The notes under the pieces are model-generated. The model did no database searches, had not been told where the DNA came from, and worked only from the letters and a program-made list of their open reading frames with translations. From NCBI GenBank assembly GCA_040878325.1, contig JBBDMM010000012.1, positions 1 to 64,000 of the forward strand: a stretch of 64,000 nucleotides of DNA, given 5' to 3'. This document shows positions 15,517-24,445 of this stretch, in pieces (positions within the stretch are counted from its first letter, which is position 1; every line of letters starts with the position of its first letter). This DNA comes from Acidimicrobiia bacterium. GTDB taxonomy: Bacteria > Actinomycetota > Acidimicrobiia > Spongiisociales > UBA11373. Made by a program: the position numbers and the translations under genes.

Positions 15517-17253
15517 GTGGAAGCGCCGCGTATCCTCTCGGATCGTTACGCCCTCATCTCTCATCTCGCTCGTGGCGGGATGGCCGACGTGTGGATTGCC
15601 GAGGACCGCGTCCTGGAACGCCGGGTCGCGGTCAAGATCCTGCATCGGCAGTTCGCCGAGGATCCGGGGTTTGTGGAACGTTTTCGGCGCGAGGCGCAAG
15701 CCGCTGCTGCCCTGTCCCACCCCAACATCGTCGCTGTCCACGACTGGGGTCAGGACGGTGACACCTACTTCATGGTCATGGAATTCGTCGAGGGCCGGGA
15801 CTTGCGCACCGTCATTGGTAGCGAAGGCGCCCTCGCGTCGCAACGCGTGGCCGAGATCGGATCTGCCGTCGGCATGGCGTTGTCGGTGGCCCACAACCAG
15901 GGGCTGGTGCACCGTGACATCAAGCCGGCCAATGTGCTGCTCACCCCCGAGGGTGCGGTCAAGGTGGCCGATTTCGGCATCGCCCGGGCCCTGGATGACT
16001 CCGACCAGCTGACCCAGGCCGGAGCGGTCATCGGCACCGCCGCCTACTTCTCTCCCGAGCAGGCCCAGGGACATCCGGCAGATCTTCGCAGCGACGTCTA
16101 CTCACTGGGCGTCGTCCTGTACGAGCTGGTCACCGGTTCACCCCCTTTCTCCGGCGAGACCCCCCTCGCCACCGCCATCCAGCACATACAGCGGCTCCCC
16201 GAACGACCCTCGCGGCTCAAGCCGGACGTCCCGCCGGGGCTCGAGGCCATCGTCCTCAAGGCGATGGCTAAGGCCCCCGCCGACCGCTACCAGAGCGCCG
16301 CCGAGATGGTGGAGGACCTCGACCGGCTGCGAGCCGGCGAGACACCCCAGGCTGCTCTCCTCAACGAGGCACCCACTGAGGCGATGTCGCCGGTGCTCGG
16401 CCTCCCCTCCATGCCGACCGAGGCTCAGGAATCGCACGATCCTCCGCCGCCAGCCCACCGAGCGGTGGTGGGTGCTGCGCCGCGTACCTTCAAGCGCACC
16501 AACGCCCGCACCGTCGGGATGATCGCCGCCGCGGCGCTAGTGCTCATCGGGATCTTCCTCGCGGTGCGCGCTGACAAACCCGGGGGCGAAGGGGCACTGG
16601 TCCCGGAACAGGGTGCGGTGGCGACCACCGGCGCCCCCGATCCGGGGGTCTCGACCGTGCCGAACGTGGCGGACACGACCATCGCCTCCTCGGGTCGGAT
16701 GACCCTGTACCTGCATCACGACCCGACGCCGCCCATCGGGAGTACCGACGCTGAGCAGCGGCTGCCCATGGACAGCACGTCGCCCACTGCCACCACCCTG
16801 CACAACTACGACGCCGACCGGGACGACTTACCCGGGCTATTGATCAAGAAGGGCGGGAGCGAAGACCGCTACAGCTTCCCCGGCGGGAACTTCCAGAACT
16901 GGCGGTATACGGTTCCGCCGGGAGGGCTGGTGCTGGCGGGCAACGTCGAGGTGACGCTCTTCTCGGCCATGAAGGACTTCACGACTGACAAGCGCGGGCA
17001 CATCCAGGTATTCCTGCGGGACTGCACGGGCAACTCCTGCACGACCATCGTCTCGGGTTCCCTGGACCGGGGCCAGTGGAACGACGCTTCAGGGTGGAGC
17101 GAGGACACGATCGTCCTGTCGGACGTGAACTACACAGTCGCCGCCGGACGACAACTGGAGTTGAAGATCTTTGTGGACGACGACTCCGACGACGACATGT
17201 GGTTCGCCTACGACACCACCACCCACCAGGCCCGGCTGGCCTGGACTGACTGA
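15517..17253 (+). CDS. Transmembrane Ser/Thr protein kinase, PknB type with non-PASTA ectodomain
   Basis: A 578-residue receptor kinase. The kinase domain (about 10-272) is complete: Gly loop LARGGMADVW, Lys40 in VAVKIL, HRDIKPAN 132-139, DFG 152-154 and the activation-loop GTAAYFSPEQ. A Pro/Ala-rich juxtamembrane follows. One membrane helix spans about 332-351, and a 225-residue extracellular part begins with a Thr/Pro linker. No PASTA repeats are seen. The ectodomain looks like a beta-sandwich (LVLAGNVEVTLFSAMKDF ... DVNYTVAAGRQLELKIFVDDDS) ending in acidic residues, perhaps binding sugar or calcium. GTG15517 follows TACCCT by eight bases (leaderless type). GarA at 36.5 kb is a plausible substrate class. 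Confidence 0.9.
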   Translation: MEAPRILSDRYALISHLARGGMADVWIAEDRVLERRVAVKILHRQFAEDPGFVERFRREAQAAAALSHPNIVAVHDWGQDGDTYFMVMEFVEGRDLRTVIGSEGALASQRVAEIGSAVGMALSVAHNQGLVHRDIKPANVLLTPEGAVKVADFGIARALDDSDQLTQAGAVIGTAAYFSPEQAQGHPADLRSDVYSLGVVLYELVTGSPPFSGETPLATAIQHIQRLPERPSRLKPDVPPGLEAIVLKAMAKAPADRYQSAAEMVEDLDRLRAGETPQAALLNEAPTEAMSPVLGLPSMPTEAQESHDPPPPAHRAVVGAAPRTFKRTNARTVGMIAAAALVLIGIFLAVRADKPGGEGALVPEQGAVATTGAPDPGVSTVPNVADTTIASSGRMTLYLHHDPTPPIGSTDAEQRLPMDSTSPTATTLHNYDADRDDLPGLLIKKGGSEDRYSFPGGNFQNWRYTVPPGGLVLAGNVEVTLFSAMKDFTTDKRGHIQVFLRDCTGNSCTTIVSGSLDRGQWNDASGWSEDTIVLSDVNYTVAAGRQLELKIFVDDDSDDDMWFAYDTTTHQARLAWTD

Positions 17254-17319
17254 CAGCGCGCCTTCAGGAGATAGACCGCTGGCGAGGTAAGAGGCACTTC
17301 GGCACCCCTGACTTCGCCG

Positions 17320-18102
17320 CTACTCCACCAGGTCGATCGTGCCGTCTCGGCGGCCGGATTCGGCGAAGGTCTTGAATGCCACCAGGGCGGCCAGGAACCA
17401 TCCTGCGCCGATCGCCAACTCGAGGCCGAACTGGCGCATTGCCTCCACTGACGGGCCGCTCTCGAGCACAGAGCGCACCCCGAGCAGGCCGTGGTGGAGG
17501 GGAAGGAAGTCGGCCAGGGTCTGCACCCACTGCGGGAACACCTCGCTGGGCACGTTGACACCGCCGATGGCGACGATTCCCCAGAAGACGATGTTGAACA
17601 GGATGTTGCCGATGCGGGGGCGACGGATGGCACACGCCGCCAGGAAGAGGCCGAGCCCGTACGAGCCCAGGGAGACCACCAGCAACGCGGGTGGCAGCCA
17701 CCACCACTGGCCGTCGAATCCGAGGAACGGTGCGAGCAGGGCGAAGATCAGCGTCCCCTCCCCCACTCCCTGGGCGATGTAGAACGACGACCTTCCGGCG
17801 AACACCGGCAGCATCGACCGGGGCGCCGCCACCAGCAACGGGAGGGTCCCCAGGCCGCGTTCCCAGGCGGTGTCGGGGCCGACCGCCATCCCGTGGAGCG
17901 CCGGCATCGCCGCCACGTTGCCGATGAAGGCGAACATGATCAGCGCGGGGCTGTCGAGCAGCAGGCCCATCGCTGCGAAGAAGAGCACCTGGGCGGTGGC
18001 CCGCACCATCCAGCCGAACATCCACGACGCCCAGGTGTACTGGGCTTTGGTGTCCTCGAACCCCACCAGGGCGGCATGAGCGGTGACGCGGAGTGCGCTC
18101 AT
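17320..18102 (-). CDS. ABC-2 type exporter permease
   Basis: A 260-residue membrane protein with about six hydrophobic segments (ATAQVLFFAAMGLLL; LIMFAFIGNVAAMPALHGM; WWLPPALLVVSLGSYGLGLFLAAC; NILFNIVFWGIVAIGG). This is the pattern of ABC-2 permeases. ATG18102 overlaps the stop of the preceding permease (ATGA). It is the last gene of the APC-ATPase-permease-permease unit and would form the channel with the other permease. Cargo unknown. Confidence 0.83.
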   Translation of the reverse strand: MSALRVTAHAALVGFEDTKAQYTWASWMFGWMVRATAQVLFFAAMGLLLDSPALIMFAFIGNVAAMPALHGMAVGPDTAWERGLGTLPLLVAAPRSMLPVFAGRSSFYIAQGVGEGTLIFALLAPFLGFDGQWWWLPPALLVVSLGSYGLGLFLAACAIRRPRIGNILFNIVFWGIVAIGGVNVPSEVFPQWVQTLADFLPLHHGLLGVRSVLESGPSVEAMRQFGLELAIGAGWFLAALVAFKTFAESGRRDGTIDLVE

Positions 18103-18866
18103 TGGACCGAGATCTCCCCGGTGATCCGCACCCGGCGCATCACCACCCGGATCAGCCGATTCGCCACCACGAAGCCGGCGAGTCCCAGTCCGGCGAGGAT
18201 CACCAGCCGGCCGGGGACTCCCTCGATCGTCGGTTGGGTGATCCCGTCGCGGACCAGGTCGCTCCCCCACGACAGGAACACCGCCCGGCCCAGCGGTTGC
18301 ACCCACACCGGGAGCAGCGCCAGTGGCACGAAGACCCCGCCCAGCAGCAGGAACGGATATGACGCCGAGCTCTGCAGGGTGTTGGCCGCCCGGCTGAGGA
18401 TCGTCATAGAGGTGATGATCGCCGCGGTGCCGGTGGTGCCGACCACGATGAGGACCATCGTCACCGCCAGCAGCCACGGGTGCTGCACATCGATCTGAAT
18501 CCCGTAGGTGAGCCAGGCGGTGGCCAGAGCGATCGGGATCACGCTCAGGGCCAGAGTCATCACCGCCGCCACCCGGGCGGGCACCACGATCCCGTATGGG
18601 GTGGGGGCGGCGGCGTGGAGCTCGAGGCGCCCTTGCCACCGATCGTCGCGCACCACCGAGCCGCCGGTCCACACCCCGGTGTTCCACATGGTGATGAGCG
18701 TCGGGGCGATGATGGCGTAGGCGACCAGGTCGGGGCGGTCGAAGGCGTTCACCACCGAGAGGAAGAGGATGGTCTGGGCCGGGGTGGTCAGCTGGGCCAT
18801 CCAGAAGTTAGGGGTGCGGAACGCCAGGCCCAACTGCATCCGAAAGGCGGCGATCGCCGCTCTCAC
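18099..18866 (-). CDS. ABC-2 type exporter permease
   Basis: A 255-residue permease with six predicted membrane helices. It has the ABC-2 signature region (TTPAQTILFLSVVNAF; WNTGVWTGGSVVRDDRWQGRLELHAAAPTPYG; SYPFLLLGGVFVPLALLPVW). GTG18866 overlaps the ATPase stop. The conserved DRWQGRLELHAAAPT resembles drug/daunorubicin-type exporters in which two permeases pair with one ATPase. Confidence 0.85.
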   Translation of the reverse strand: MRAAIAAFRMQLGLAFRTPNFWMAQLTTPAQTILFLSVVNAFDRPDLVAYAIIAPTLITMWNTGVWTGGSVVRDDRWQGRLELHAAAPTPYGIVVPARVAAVMTLALSVIPIALATAWLTYGIQIDVQHPWLLAVTMVLIVVGTTGTAAIITSMTILSRAANTLQSSASYPFLLLGGVFVPLALLPVWVQPLGRAVFLSWGSDLVRDGITQPTIEGVPGRLVILAGLGLAGFVVANRLIRVVMRRVRITGEISVQ

Positions 18867-19816
18867 AGCTCCATCCCTCTTCCCCCCATCACATGGAGGT
18901 AGACCTCCTCGAGCGAGGGCGAACCGGTGCGCACCGAGGTGATTCCGGCGCCCACCACCACCTCCAGGACGGCGTGGGCGACGCCGTCGGCTTCGGGTTG
19001 AATCCGGGTCCAGCCGTCCGCCCGGGTCTCCACCGAGGCGACCCCGTTCGTGGTCCGGAACCGGTCGACGAGTCCGGCGGGCAGCTCATGGACCTCAACC
19101 CATTCGAACCGGTTGAGCCAGCGGCCGAGCACGGCGGGCCGTTCGGTGGTGAGGAGCTTCCCCCGGTCGATCAGTGACACCCGGTCGCACACCGCCTCCG
19201 CTTCGGCCATGTCGTGGGTGGTGAGAAACACCGTCTTGCCCTCCGCCCGGATCTCCCCCACCAGCTCCCGAAACCGCAGCGAGGCCATCGGGTCGAGGCC
19301 CACCGTGGGCTCGTCGAGGAAGAGCACCTCCGGGTCGCCCACCAGCCCGCGCGCCAGGTGGAGGCGCTGCCGCATCCCCCGGGAGAACTCCTCCACCCGA
19401 TCGTCAGCGCGCTCGGCGAGCCCGACCCGCTCCAGCAACGAGCCGATCCGGGTGCGAGCGGTGGTCGTCGGCACGTCGTAGAGGGCGGCCCAGTAGTCGA
19501 GGTTCTGACGGGCGGTGAGCCGGGTGTAGAGGCCCCGGTCGCCGCCGAACACCAGGCCGATCCGCCGGCGCACCTGCTCCACCTGATCGACGACGTCGAA
19601 GCCGAGGACCGTGGCGGTGCCATCGGTCGGGATCAGGATGGTGGTGAGGATCTTCACCAGAGTGGTCTTGCCGGCGCCATTCGGTCCGAGCAGGCCGTGG
19701 ATCTCGCCCTTCTCCACCTTCAGGTCGATTCCGTCGAGCGCCATCACCGGGCCCGACTTGGATCGGCGGGCGCGGAACTCCCGCCGCAGTGCTTTGGTCA
19801 CGACAACGGCGCTCAT
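18863..19816 (-). CDS. ABC transporter ATP-binding protein (DrrA-like)
   Basis: A 317-residue ATPase. Walker A GPNGAGKT (about 48-55), signature FSRGMRQRLHLARGL, Walker B VLFLDEPTVGLDP and the H-loop TTHDM are intact. The C-terminal 90 residues fit the regulatory extension of DrrA-type exporter ATPases. ATG19816 overlaps the APC permease stop by four bases. It powers the two downstream ABC-2 permeases. Confidence 0.93.
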   Translation of the reverse strand: MSAVVVTKALRREFRARRSKSGPVMALDGIDLKVEKGEIHGLLGPNGAGKTTLVKILTTILIPTDGTATVLGFDVVDQVEQVRRRIGLVFGGDRGLYTRLTARQNLDYWAALYDVPTTTARTRIGSLLERVGLAERADDRVEEFSRGMRQRLHLARGLVGDPEVLFLDEPTVGLDPMASLRFRELVGEIRAEGKTVFLTTHDMAEAEAVCDRVSLIDRGKLLTTERPAVLGRWLNRFEWVEVHELPAGLVDRFRTTNGVASVETRADGWTRIQPEADGVAHAVLEVVVGAGITSVRTGSPSLEEVYLHVMGGRGMEL

Positions 19817-21087
19817 GATCGGGGATTCTTGCTCAATCGGCGGGCGACGGCATGCCAGACGAGCCCGATCACGATCACCGCCAGCCCCGCCATCCAGGCG
19901 ACGGTGTCGACCCAGAAGGCGAGGCCAAGGCACCCGCCCAGGCCCAGCCAGGGCACCGCCACCGGGTAGCGGCGGGACTCTGCGGGCAGGCGGATGGCGG
20001 CCAGGTTGGTGATCGCGTAGTAGACGAGCACCGTGAACGCGCTGAAGGCCCAGGTGCTTCGGACCGTACCGAACCCGGCAAGCAGGGCGATGATCACCCC
20101 CACCAGGGGCACCGCCACTATCGGGGTCCTTCCGGTGGAATCGATGCGGGCCACGGCCCCGGGGAGGTCACGGCGCCGGCCCATCGCCAGGGCCACCCGG
20201 GACAGGCCCAGAACCAGGTTGAGGAGCACCGCGAGCATGGCGGTGATCGCCGCCACCCCGACTATCCGGGCGCTTCCGGGGGCACCAAAGCCCCGGGCGA
20301 CCACCTCGAGCGGGGCGGCGGTTCCTCCGGTGGCATCGGCCAGGCTGTCTGCGCCGGCCGCACCGACCCCGACGGTGGTGACCGCCCCGTAGAGGAGCAC
20401 GGTGGCGATCAGCGCAATGATGATCGCCCGCGGAATGGTCCGGGAAGGATCACGCACCTCCTCACCGAGGGTGGCGATGCGGCCGTACCCGGTGTACGCC
20501 ACGAACATCAGCGCGGTGGCCTCCAGAACGCCGGCCGCTCCCCCACTCATGAAGGGCGAGAAGTTGTCCAAGTCGAACTCCATGGCCCCGGCGATGGTGA
20601 ACCAACCCAATCCGAAGAGGGTCACCGCCACGATCACCGCATTCGCCAACGCCGACCGGCGCACTCCGAGAGTGACCAAGCCGGTTACGACCAGCACGGT
20701 CGTCACCGCCACCACCGGCCCCCCGTCGCCGATGCCGGTCAGCCGGTTCAGGTATCCGGCGAATCCCAGGGCCGCTGCTGCGGCCGATGCCGACTTGGCG
20801 GCGAGGAACATCCAGCCGGCGGTGAAGCCCAGGGCCGGCGAGAGATAGCGGTAGCCGTACTCGTAGGTGCCGCCACTGGTCGGGTGTGAGGCCGCCAACT
20901 GGGCGCTGCTCAGGCCGTTGAACGTCGCCAGCAGGCCGGCGAGGGCAATTGCCACGACCACCGCCGGACCTGCAGCCTCGGCGGCGAGCCCGGTGCCCAC
21001 GAACACCCCGGTACCGACGATGGACCCGAGTCCGAGGAGCACGGCCGCACCCACTCCGAGTTCACGATTGAGGGTGTCGGTGGGCAC
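19813..21087 (-). CDS. APC-family amino acid/polyamine permease
   Basis: A 424-residue membrane transporter with about 12 hydrophobic segments. The first helix carries the substrate/Na-site motif GLGSIVGTGVFVGTG, and the unwound sixth-helix region is ALMFVAYTGYGRIATLGEEVRDPSRTIPRAI. Both are hallmarks of the APC superfamily. I chose GTG21087 (VPTDTLNREL); an ATG at 21120 is possible, and neither has a clear ribosome site. It is the first gene of a four-gene overlapping unit with an ABC exporter, an odd partnership for an APC carrier. Confidence 0.87.
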   Translation of the reverse strand: MPTDTLNRELGVGAAVLLGLGSIVGTGVFVGTGLAAEAAGPAVVVAIALAGLLATFNGLSSAQLAASHPTSGGTYEYGYRYLSPALGFTAGWMFLAAKSASAAAAALGFAGYLNRLTGIGDGGPVVAVTTVLVVTGLVTLGVRRSALANAVIVAVTLFGLGWFTIAGAMEFDLDNFSPFMSGGAAGVLEATALMFVAYTGYGRIATLGEEVRDPSRTIPRAIIIALIATVLLYGAVTTVGVGAAGADSLADATGGTAAPLEVVARGFGAPGSARIVGVAAITAMLAVLLNLVLGLSRVALAMGRRRDLPGAVARIDSTGRTPIVAVPLVGVIIALLAGFGTVRSTWAFSAFTVLVYYAITNLAAIRLPAESRRYPVAVPWLGLGGCLGLAFWVDTVAWMAGLAVIVIGLVWHAVARRLSKNPRS

Positions 21088-21202
21088 CCGGCGAGGGTAG
21101 CGAGGAGGGCTCCACGGCATCGTGGCGACGAGCAGGGCCCTTTTCCTGTGACCCGGTGCCACCGGGAGGCGATACCGTGACACCGACTCAGGAGGTCAAT
21201 CG

Positions 21203-21874
21203 ATGTTCCGGCGTCTCGTCCTCCCCTTCGTGCTTCTGCTGGTGGTGGCTGCGTGCGGTGACGATGAGGCCGTGATCTCGACCACCACTTCGCCGCCTGG
21301 GGCGACCACTACCCATCCGCCCCCCACCACGACCGCTCCTGCCACCACGACGGTTCCGCCCCAGACCACCACCGCAGTTCCGGTGACCACGACCGCACCG
21401 TTCACGGAGGGTCCGTACGTGCTCGAGGACGCCGGCCTCTTCCCGCCGCCGGTGCTCGCCCAGAGTGAGGGTCCCAGCGGTTCGGGGTGCGTCCCGGGCA
21501 GCAACACCGTGATCCCCGACGGCATCTGGTACGGGTATGTGCTCGCCACCACCGGAAGCGTGATCACCTTCGACATGGCCTGCTGGTTCTGGGGCGAAAT
21601 CGCCTACACCGAGGGCGCTAAGGATGGCGAGGAAGTCAACAACGACTACTACGTCCGGAACCAGAACCCTTTGACCTTCCAGGTCCCGATCGGGCCGAGC
21701 GCAACCATGTACTGGCTGGACAGCAGTTCGGGGAACTTCGTGCCCGAGCCGATGCCGATGGCCGATTGGCCGGGACCGGACGAGGACTGGCCATGCCCCG
21801 GCGAGGACTGCGGGGTCTGGCTCTACATCAACGACGGCGTCATCACCGAGGCGATCGAGCAGTATCGGCCTTGA
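21203..21874 (+). CDS. Hypothetical lipoprotein with Thr/Pro-rich linker
   Basis: A 223-residue protein with lipobox VVAAC (Cys18) followed by a 50-residue Thr/Pro tract, a typical cell-wall-spanning linker. The C-terminal domain is beta-rich and acidic (GIWYGYVLATTGSVITFDMACWFWG ... WPCPGEDCGVWLYIND). AGGAGG lies eight bases before ATG. Two related lipoprotein layouts occur at 38.5 and 42.2 kb. Function unknown. Confidence 0.8.
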   Translation: MFRRLVLPFVLLLVVAACGDDEAVISTTTSPPGATTTHPPPTTTAPATTTVPPQTTTAVPVTTTAPFTEGPYVLEDAGLFPPPVLAQSEGPSGSGCVPGSNTVIPDGIWYGYVLATTGSVITFDMACWFWGEIAYTEGAKDGEEVNNDYYVRNQNPLTFQVPIGPSATMYWLDSSSGNFVPEPMPMADWPGPDEDWPCPGEDCGVWLYINDGVITEAIEQYRP

Positions 21875-21875
21875 T

Positions 21876-22706
21876 TCAGGCGATCAGCGAGGGACGGGTT
21901 ATCCGGTGCACCGCCGCGGCGTACTCCAGCACCTGATCTGCCCACTGCGGGTCGCCGACCAGGGGGGCGGTCGGTAGTTCGGTGCCTTGCCACCCATCGG
22001 TGTGCCACCGGGCGTGACCCGGCAAGGGAGTGTCGGTGAGGTGGTCGGTGAACGGCCAGGGGTTCGAGTAGAAGTAGGGCTGGTCGGCCGGGTCGTAGCC
22101 CAGATTCAGCTGGGCGGGAGCGAGCTCGCCGTCCTCGCCCTCGACCATCCTCGACCCGAACCACTCGAAAGACATGTCGAGGTGGTGAGACCAGAGCAGG
22201 ATCGGGCCGGGTTGTCCCTCCAGCGTCGCCCTATGCCGTTCGAACACCGGATGAATCGCCTGGAGAGTGTCCAGCAGCCATCCGGCAGCCGCAGGGTCGT
22301 ATTCGATGGATTCGTCGGACGCAAACTTCTCGCGGTCGAAGTTGTCGGCGAGCCCGAGCCCGACCATCTCGGCGAGGAGCCGGTCACCGAACTCGGTGGC
22401 GGTTCCGGAGCCGATGGGGAGCCCGCCGCGGGTACCTCCGATGGTCTCCCACCAGACCGTGTGTTGCGCCAGATCCGCTCCCAGCGTGAGCATCTCGCCC
22501 GAGGGCAGAGCCACCGGCGCAGTGGTCAGCCCGGTGGGCACCATACGGAGCCCGATGTGCCACCAGTGTGGCTGCGGCTCGGCATGCGCCCGGGGCACGG
22601 AGGCGATCGCCAGGAGGCGCCCATGCAGGGCACTCCGGGTCGAGGGCCAGGATTCGGGGGCTTCGGCGAGAGCCTGATGGCGCTCCCGGTCGGCGGCGTC
22701 CTGCAT
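21876..22706 (-). CDS. DUF5996 family protein
   Basis: A 276-residue soluble protein whose layout fits DUF5996. It has WPSTRSALHGRLLAIAS at the start, PHWWHIGLRMVPTGLTTAPVALPSG, a helical DRLLAEMVGLGLADNF segment, YDPAAAGWLLDTLQAIHPVFERHRATLEGQPGPILLWSHHLDMSFEWFGSR, and a Trp-rich end. No catalytic role is established. Its stop lies two bases from the convergent lipoprotein stop. Confidence 0.75.
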   Translation of the reverse strand: MQDAADRERHQALAEAPESWPSTRSALHGRLLAIASVPRAHAEPQPHWWHIGLRMVPTGLTTAPVALPSGEMLTLGADLAQHTVWWETIGGTRGGLPIGSGTATEFGDRLLAEMVGLGLADNFDREKFASDESIEYDPAAAGWLLDTLQAIHPVFERHRATLEGQPGPILLWSHHLDMSFEWFGSRMVEGEDGELAPAQLNLGYDPADQPYFYSNPWPFTDHLTDTPLPGHARWHTDGWQGTELPTAPLVGDPQWADQVLEYAAAVHRITRPSLIA

Positions 22707-22776
22707 CCGGCGACTGTACCCATGGCGTCCGAGGGGGTCGCTCCCCTATCGTCCCGTCAGGCGAAGGGAGGTCTGG

Positions 22777-23277
22777 ATGTCACCGGAGGTGTTCAACACC
22801 GCGATGGCCGTGCTGCGCGGTGTCGTGGGAGTCGTGTTCCTGGCTCACGGAGCCAAACACTTCAAGAGCCGCGAAAAGACGATGCGCTGGGTGGAGTCGA
22901 TCGGGCTGAAGAGCCCGGGGATCCAGTGGGCGTTCATGACCTTCGCCGAGATCGGGATCGGCCTGGGCTTCCTCGCCGGGTTCCTCACCTCATTTGCCGC
23001 CGCCGGCCTGGTGGCGATGATGTTCGTGGCCTACTGGACCGTGCACCGGTTCGCAGGTTTCTGGGTCACCGCCCGACCTGACGAGGGCTGGGAGTACGTG
23101 TTCGTCCTGGTTGGAGCGGCGATCGCGGTCGCCCTGCTCGGCCCCGGCGAATGGTCGCTGGACCATGCCATCGAAATCGCCGACGACTTCGACGGGGTCA
23201 CCGGAGCCGTGATCGTGACCGGGGGCTTCCTCGCCGCCATCGGCCAGCTGGCGATGTTCTACCGGAGGAAGAGGTAG
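22777..23277 (+). CDS. DoxX-family membrane protein
   Basis: A 166-residue protein with four hydrophobic helices (AVLRGVVGVVFLAHGAKHF; FMTFAEIGIGLGFLAGFLTSF; VFVLVGAAIAVALLG; GAVIVTGGFLAAIGQLAMFY). The HGAKHF motif at the end of helix 1 is typical of DoxX proteins. These sit in the inner membrane, sometimes with redox partners. GGAGG is six bases before ATG. Confidence 0.85.
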   Translation: MSPEVFNTAMAVLRGVVGVVFLAHGAKHFKSREKTMRWVESIGLKSPGIQWAFMTFAEIGIGLGFLAGFLTSFAAAGLVAMMFVAYWTVHRFAGFWVTARPDEGWEYVFVLVGAAIAVALLGPGEWSLDHAIEIADDFDGVTGAVIVTGGFLAAIGQLAMFYRRKR

Positions 23278-23340
23278 CCGGCCGACCGAAGGTCGGCCCA
23301 AGGCGGCCGGAGGCCGCCCAAGAGCCAAGTAGCAAGACCC
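23278..23340. terminator. Convergent-gene hairpins in a repeat-like spacer
   Basis: Two small hairpins occupy the spacer between doxX and algH: GCCGACC/GGTCGGC and GGCGGCC/GGCCGCC. They are followed by AGAGCCAAG and CAAGAC, words that recur at 32509-32526. They probably end transcription from both sides. Confidence 0.45.
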
Positions 23341-23345
23341 GAGGC

Positions 23346-23879
23346 TCAGTTGAGGGCGGGGTCCTCTGGGTATTGGAGGTAGGCGGGGAAGAGGCCTCCC
23401 TTGCGGTGGAGGGCGCTAGCGCGGATCTGGCTGGGGTCGGCGGCGAAGGCGTCGTCGGGATGAGCCGGGACGACGATCCAGTCGAGGGATGCGATCTCAC
23501 TCTCGAGCTGACCTGCGGCCCACCCCGAGTAGCCGGCGAAGACCCGCACCCGACCGATGGAGTCGGGATCTGACCCTTCCAGGTCGATAAGCCCGGCGGT
23601 CCCCACCACCGGCGTCCAGCCGCTGACCGTCGTATCCCCTTCCGCGACCACGATTGCCACCTCCACCTGCACCGGTCCCCCGAGGAAGACCATCGCGGGG
23701 TCGGCGGCGTTGCCCGACCAGTCGGGCAGATGATCTTCGACGGCGATCCCCGTGGGTCGATCCAGCACCACGCCGACCGCACCAGCTTCGTCGTGGGCGC
23801 ATACGAGCACCACGGTGTCGACGAAGTTGGGGTCTCCCATGACCGGCGTGGCGATCAGCAGGTTCCCGACGAGGGACAT
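23346..23879 (-). CDS. YqgE/AlgH family protein
   Basis: A 177-residue YqgE/AlgH protein. Motifs are the start VGNLLIATPVMGDPNFVDTVVLVCAHDEAGAVGVVLDRPTG (family: LLIA.P...D..F..TV), VFLGGPVQVE and RVFAGYSGWAAGQLESEI. This is a widely conserved family of uncertain biochemical role, once linked to alginate control. ATG23879 gives the normal N-terminus. Confidence 0.92.
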   Translation of the reverse strand: MSLVGNLLIATPVMGDPNFVDTVVLVCAHDEAGAVGVVLDRPTGIAVEDHLPDWSGNAADPAMVFLGGPVQVEVAIVVAEGDTTVSGWTPVVGTAGLIDLEGSDPDSIGRVRVFAGYSGWAAGQLESEIASLDWIVVPAHPDDAFAADPSQIRASALHRKGGLFPAYLQYPEDPALN

Positions 23880-23901
23880 CCCCTGATCATTGCAGCCAGC
23901 G

Positions 23902-24387
23902 CTATCGGCCGTTGGACGGCGACTGAATGCCGTCGACCGGCACCACTTCGGATCGACGATGGGCCGAAGGGTCGGGGCATCGCAGCGACTCGAGGGTGGC
24001 CAGCTCGGATTCGAGTGTCTCGAGTCGGCGCGCCAGGTTGCCTCCGGCGGGGGTTCGGTCGACTCCCAGCACCTGCAGGCGGGTGAGCTCGTCTTCGGCT
24101 TCGGCGAGCTCCTCGGTCAATGCCTCGATTCGGGCGGCGCTGTCGGAGGCGCCTGCGGGTGTAGCCGTTGGCTGCTCCATCGAGGCCTGGTAGGCCATCT
24201 CAGCCTCGACCAGGCGATCCATCGCGTTGAAGAGGTCATGGTCACGCGCGGCCAGCCGGAGCTTCCAGTCCGACGCATTTTCCGGGCCGGGCCGCCGCCG
24301 CCGACGCCCCAGCAGGAATCCGCCGGCAAGGCCAAGAACGCCGGCACCCGCGCCGATCCCGATCTGAATGATGAGTGCCTCTTCCAC
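23902..24387 (-). CDS. Membrane-anchored coiled-coil protein
   Basis: A 161-residue protein with one N-terminal membrane helix (IIQIGIGAGAGVLGLAGGFLLG), a basic stop-transfer RRRRRP and a coiled coil (IEALTEELAEAEDELTRLQVLG ... LARRLETLESELATLESL). It has the same layout as the larger protein just upstream on the same strand, so the pair may assemble together. No known family. Confidence 0.7.
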   Translation of the reverse strand: MEEALIIQIGIGAGAGVLGLAGGFLLGRRRRRPGPENASDWKLRLAARDHDLFNAMDRLVEAEMAYQASMEQPTATPAGASDSAARIEALTEELAEAEDELTRLQVLGVDRTPAGGNLARRLETLESELATLESLRCPDPSAHRRSEVVPVDGIQSPSNGR

Positions 24388-24445
24388 CGGTCACAGCCTC
24401 CAATTGGGATGTCACAGGTACCGGGTCGATGACGAGCCGCTCGCC

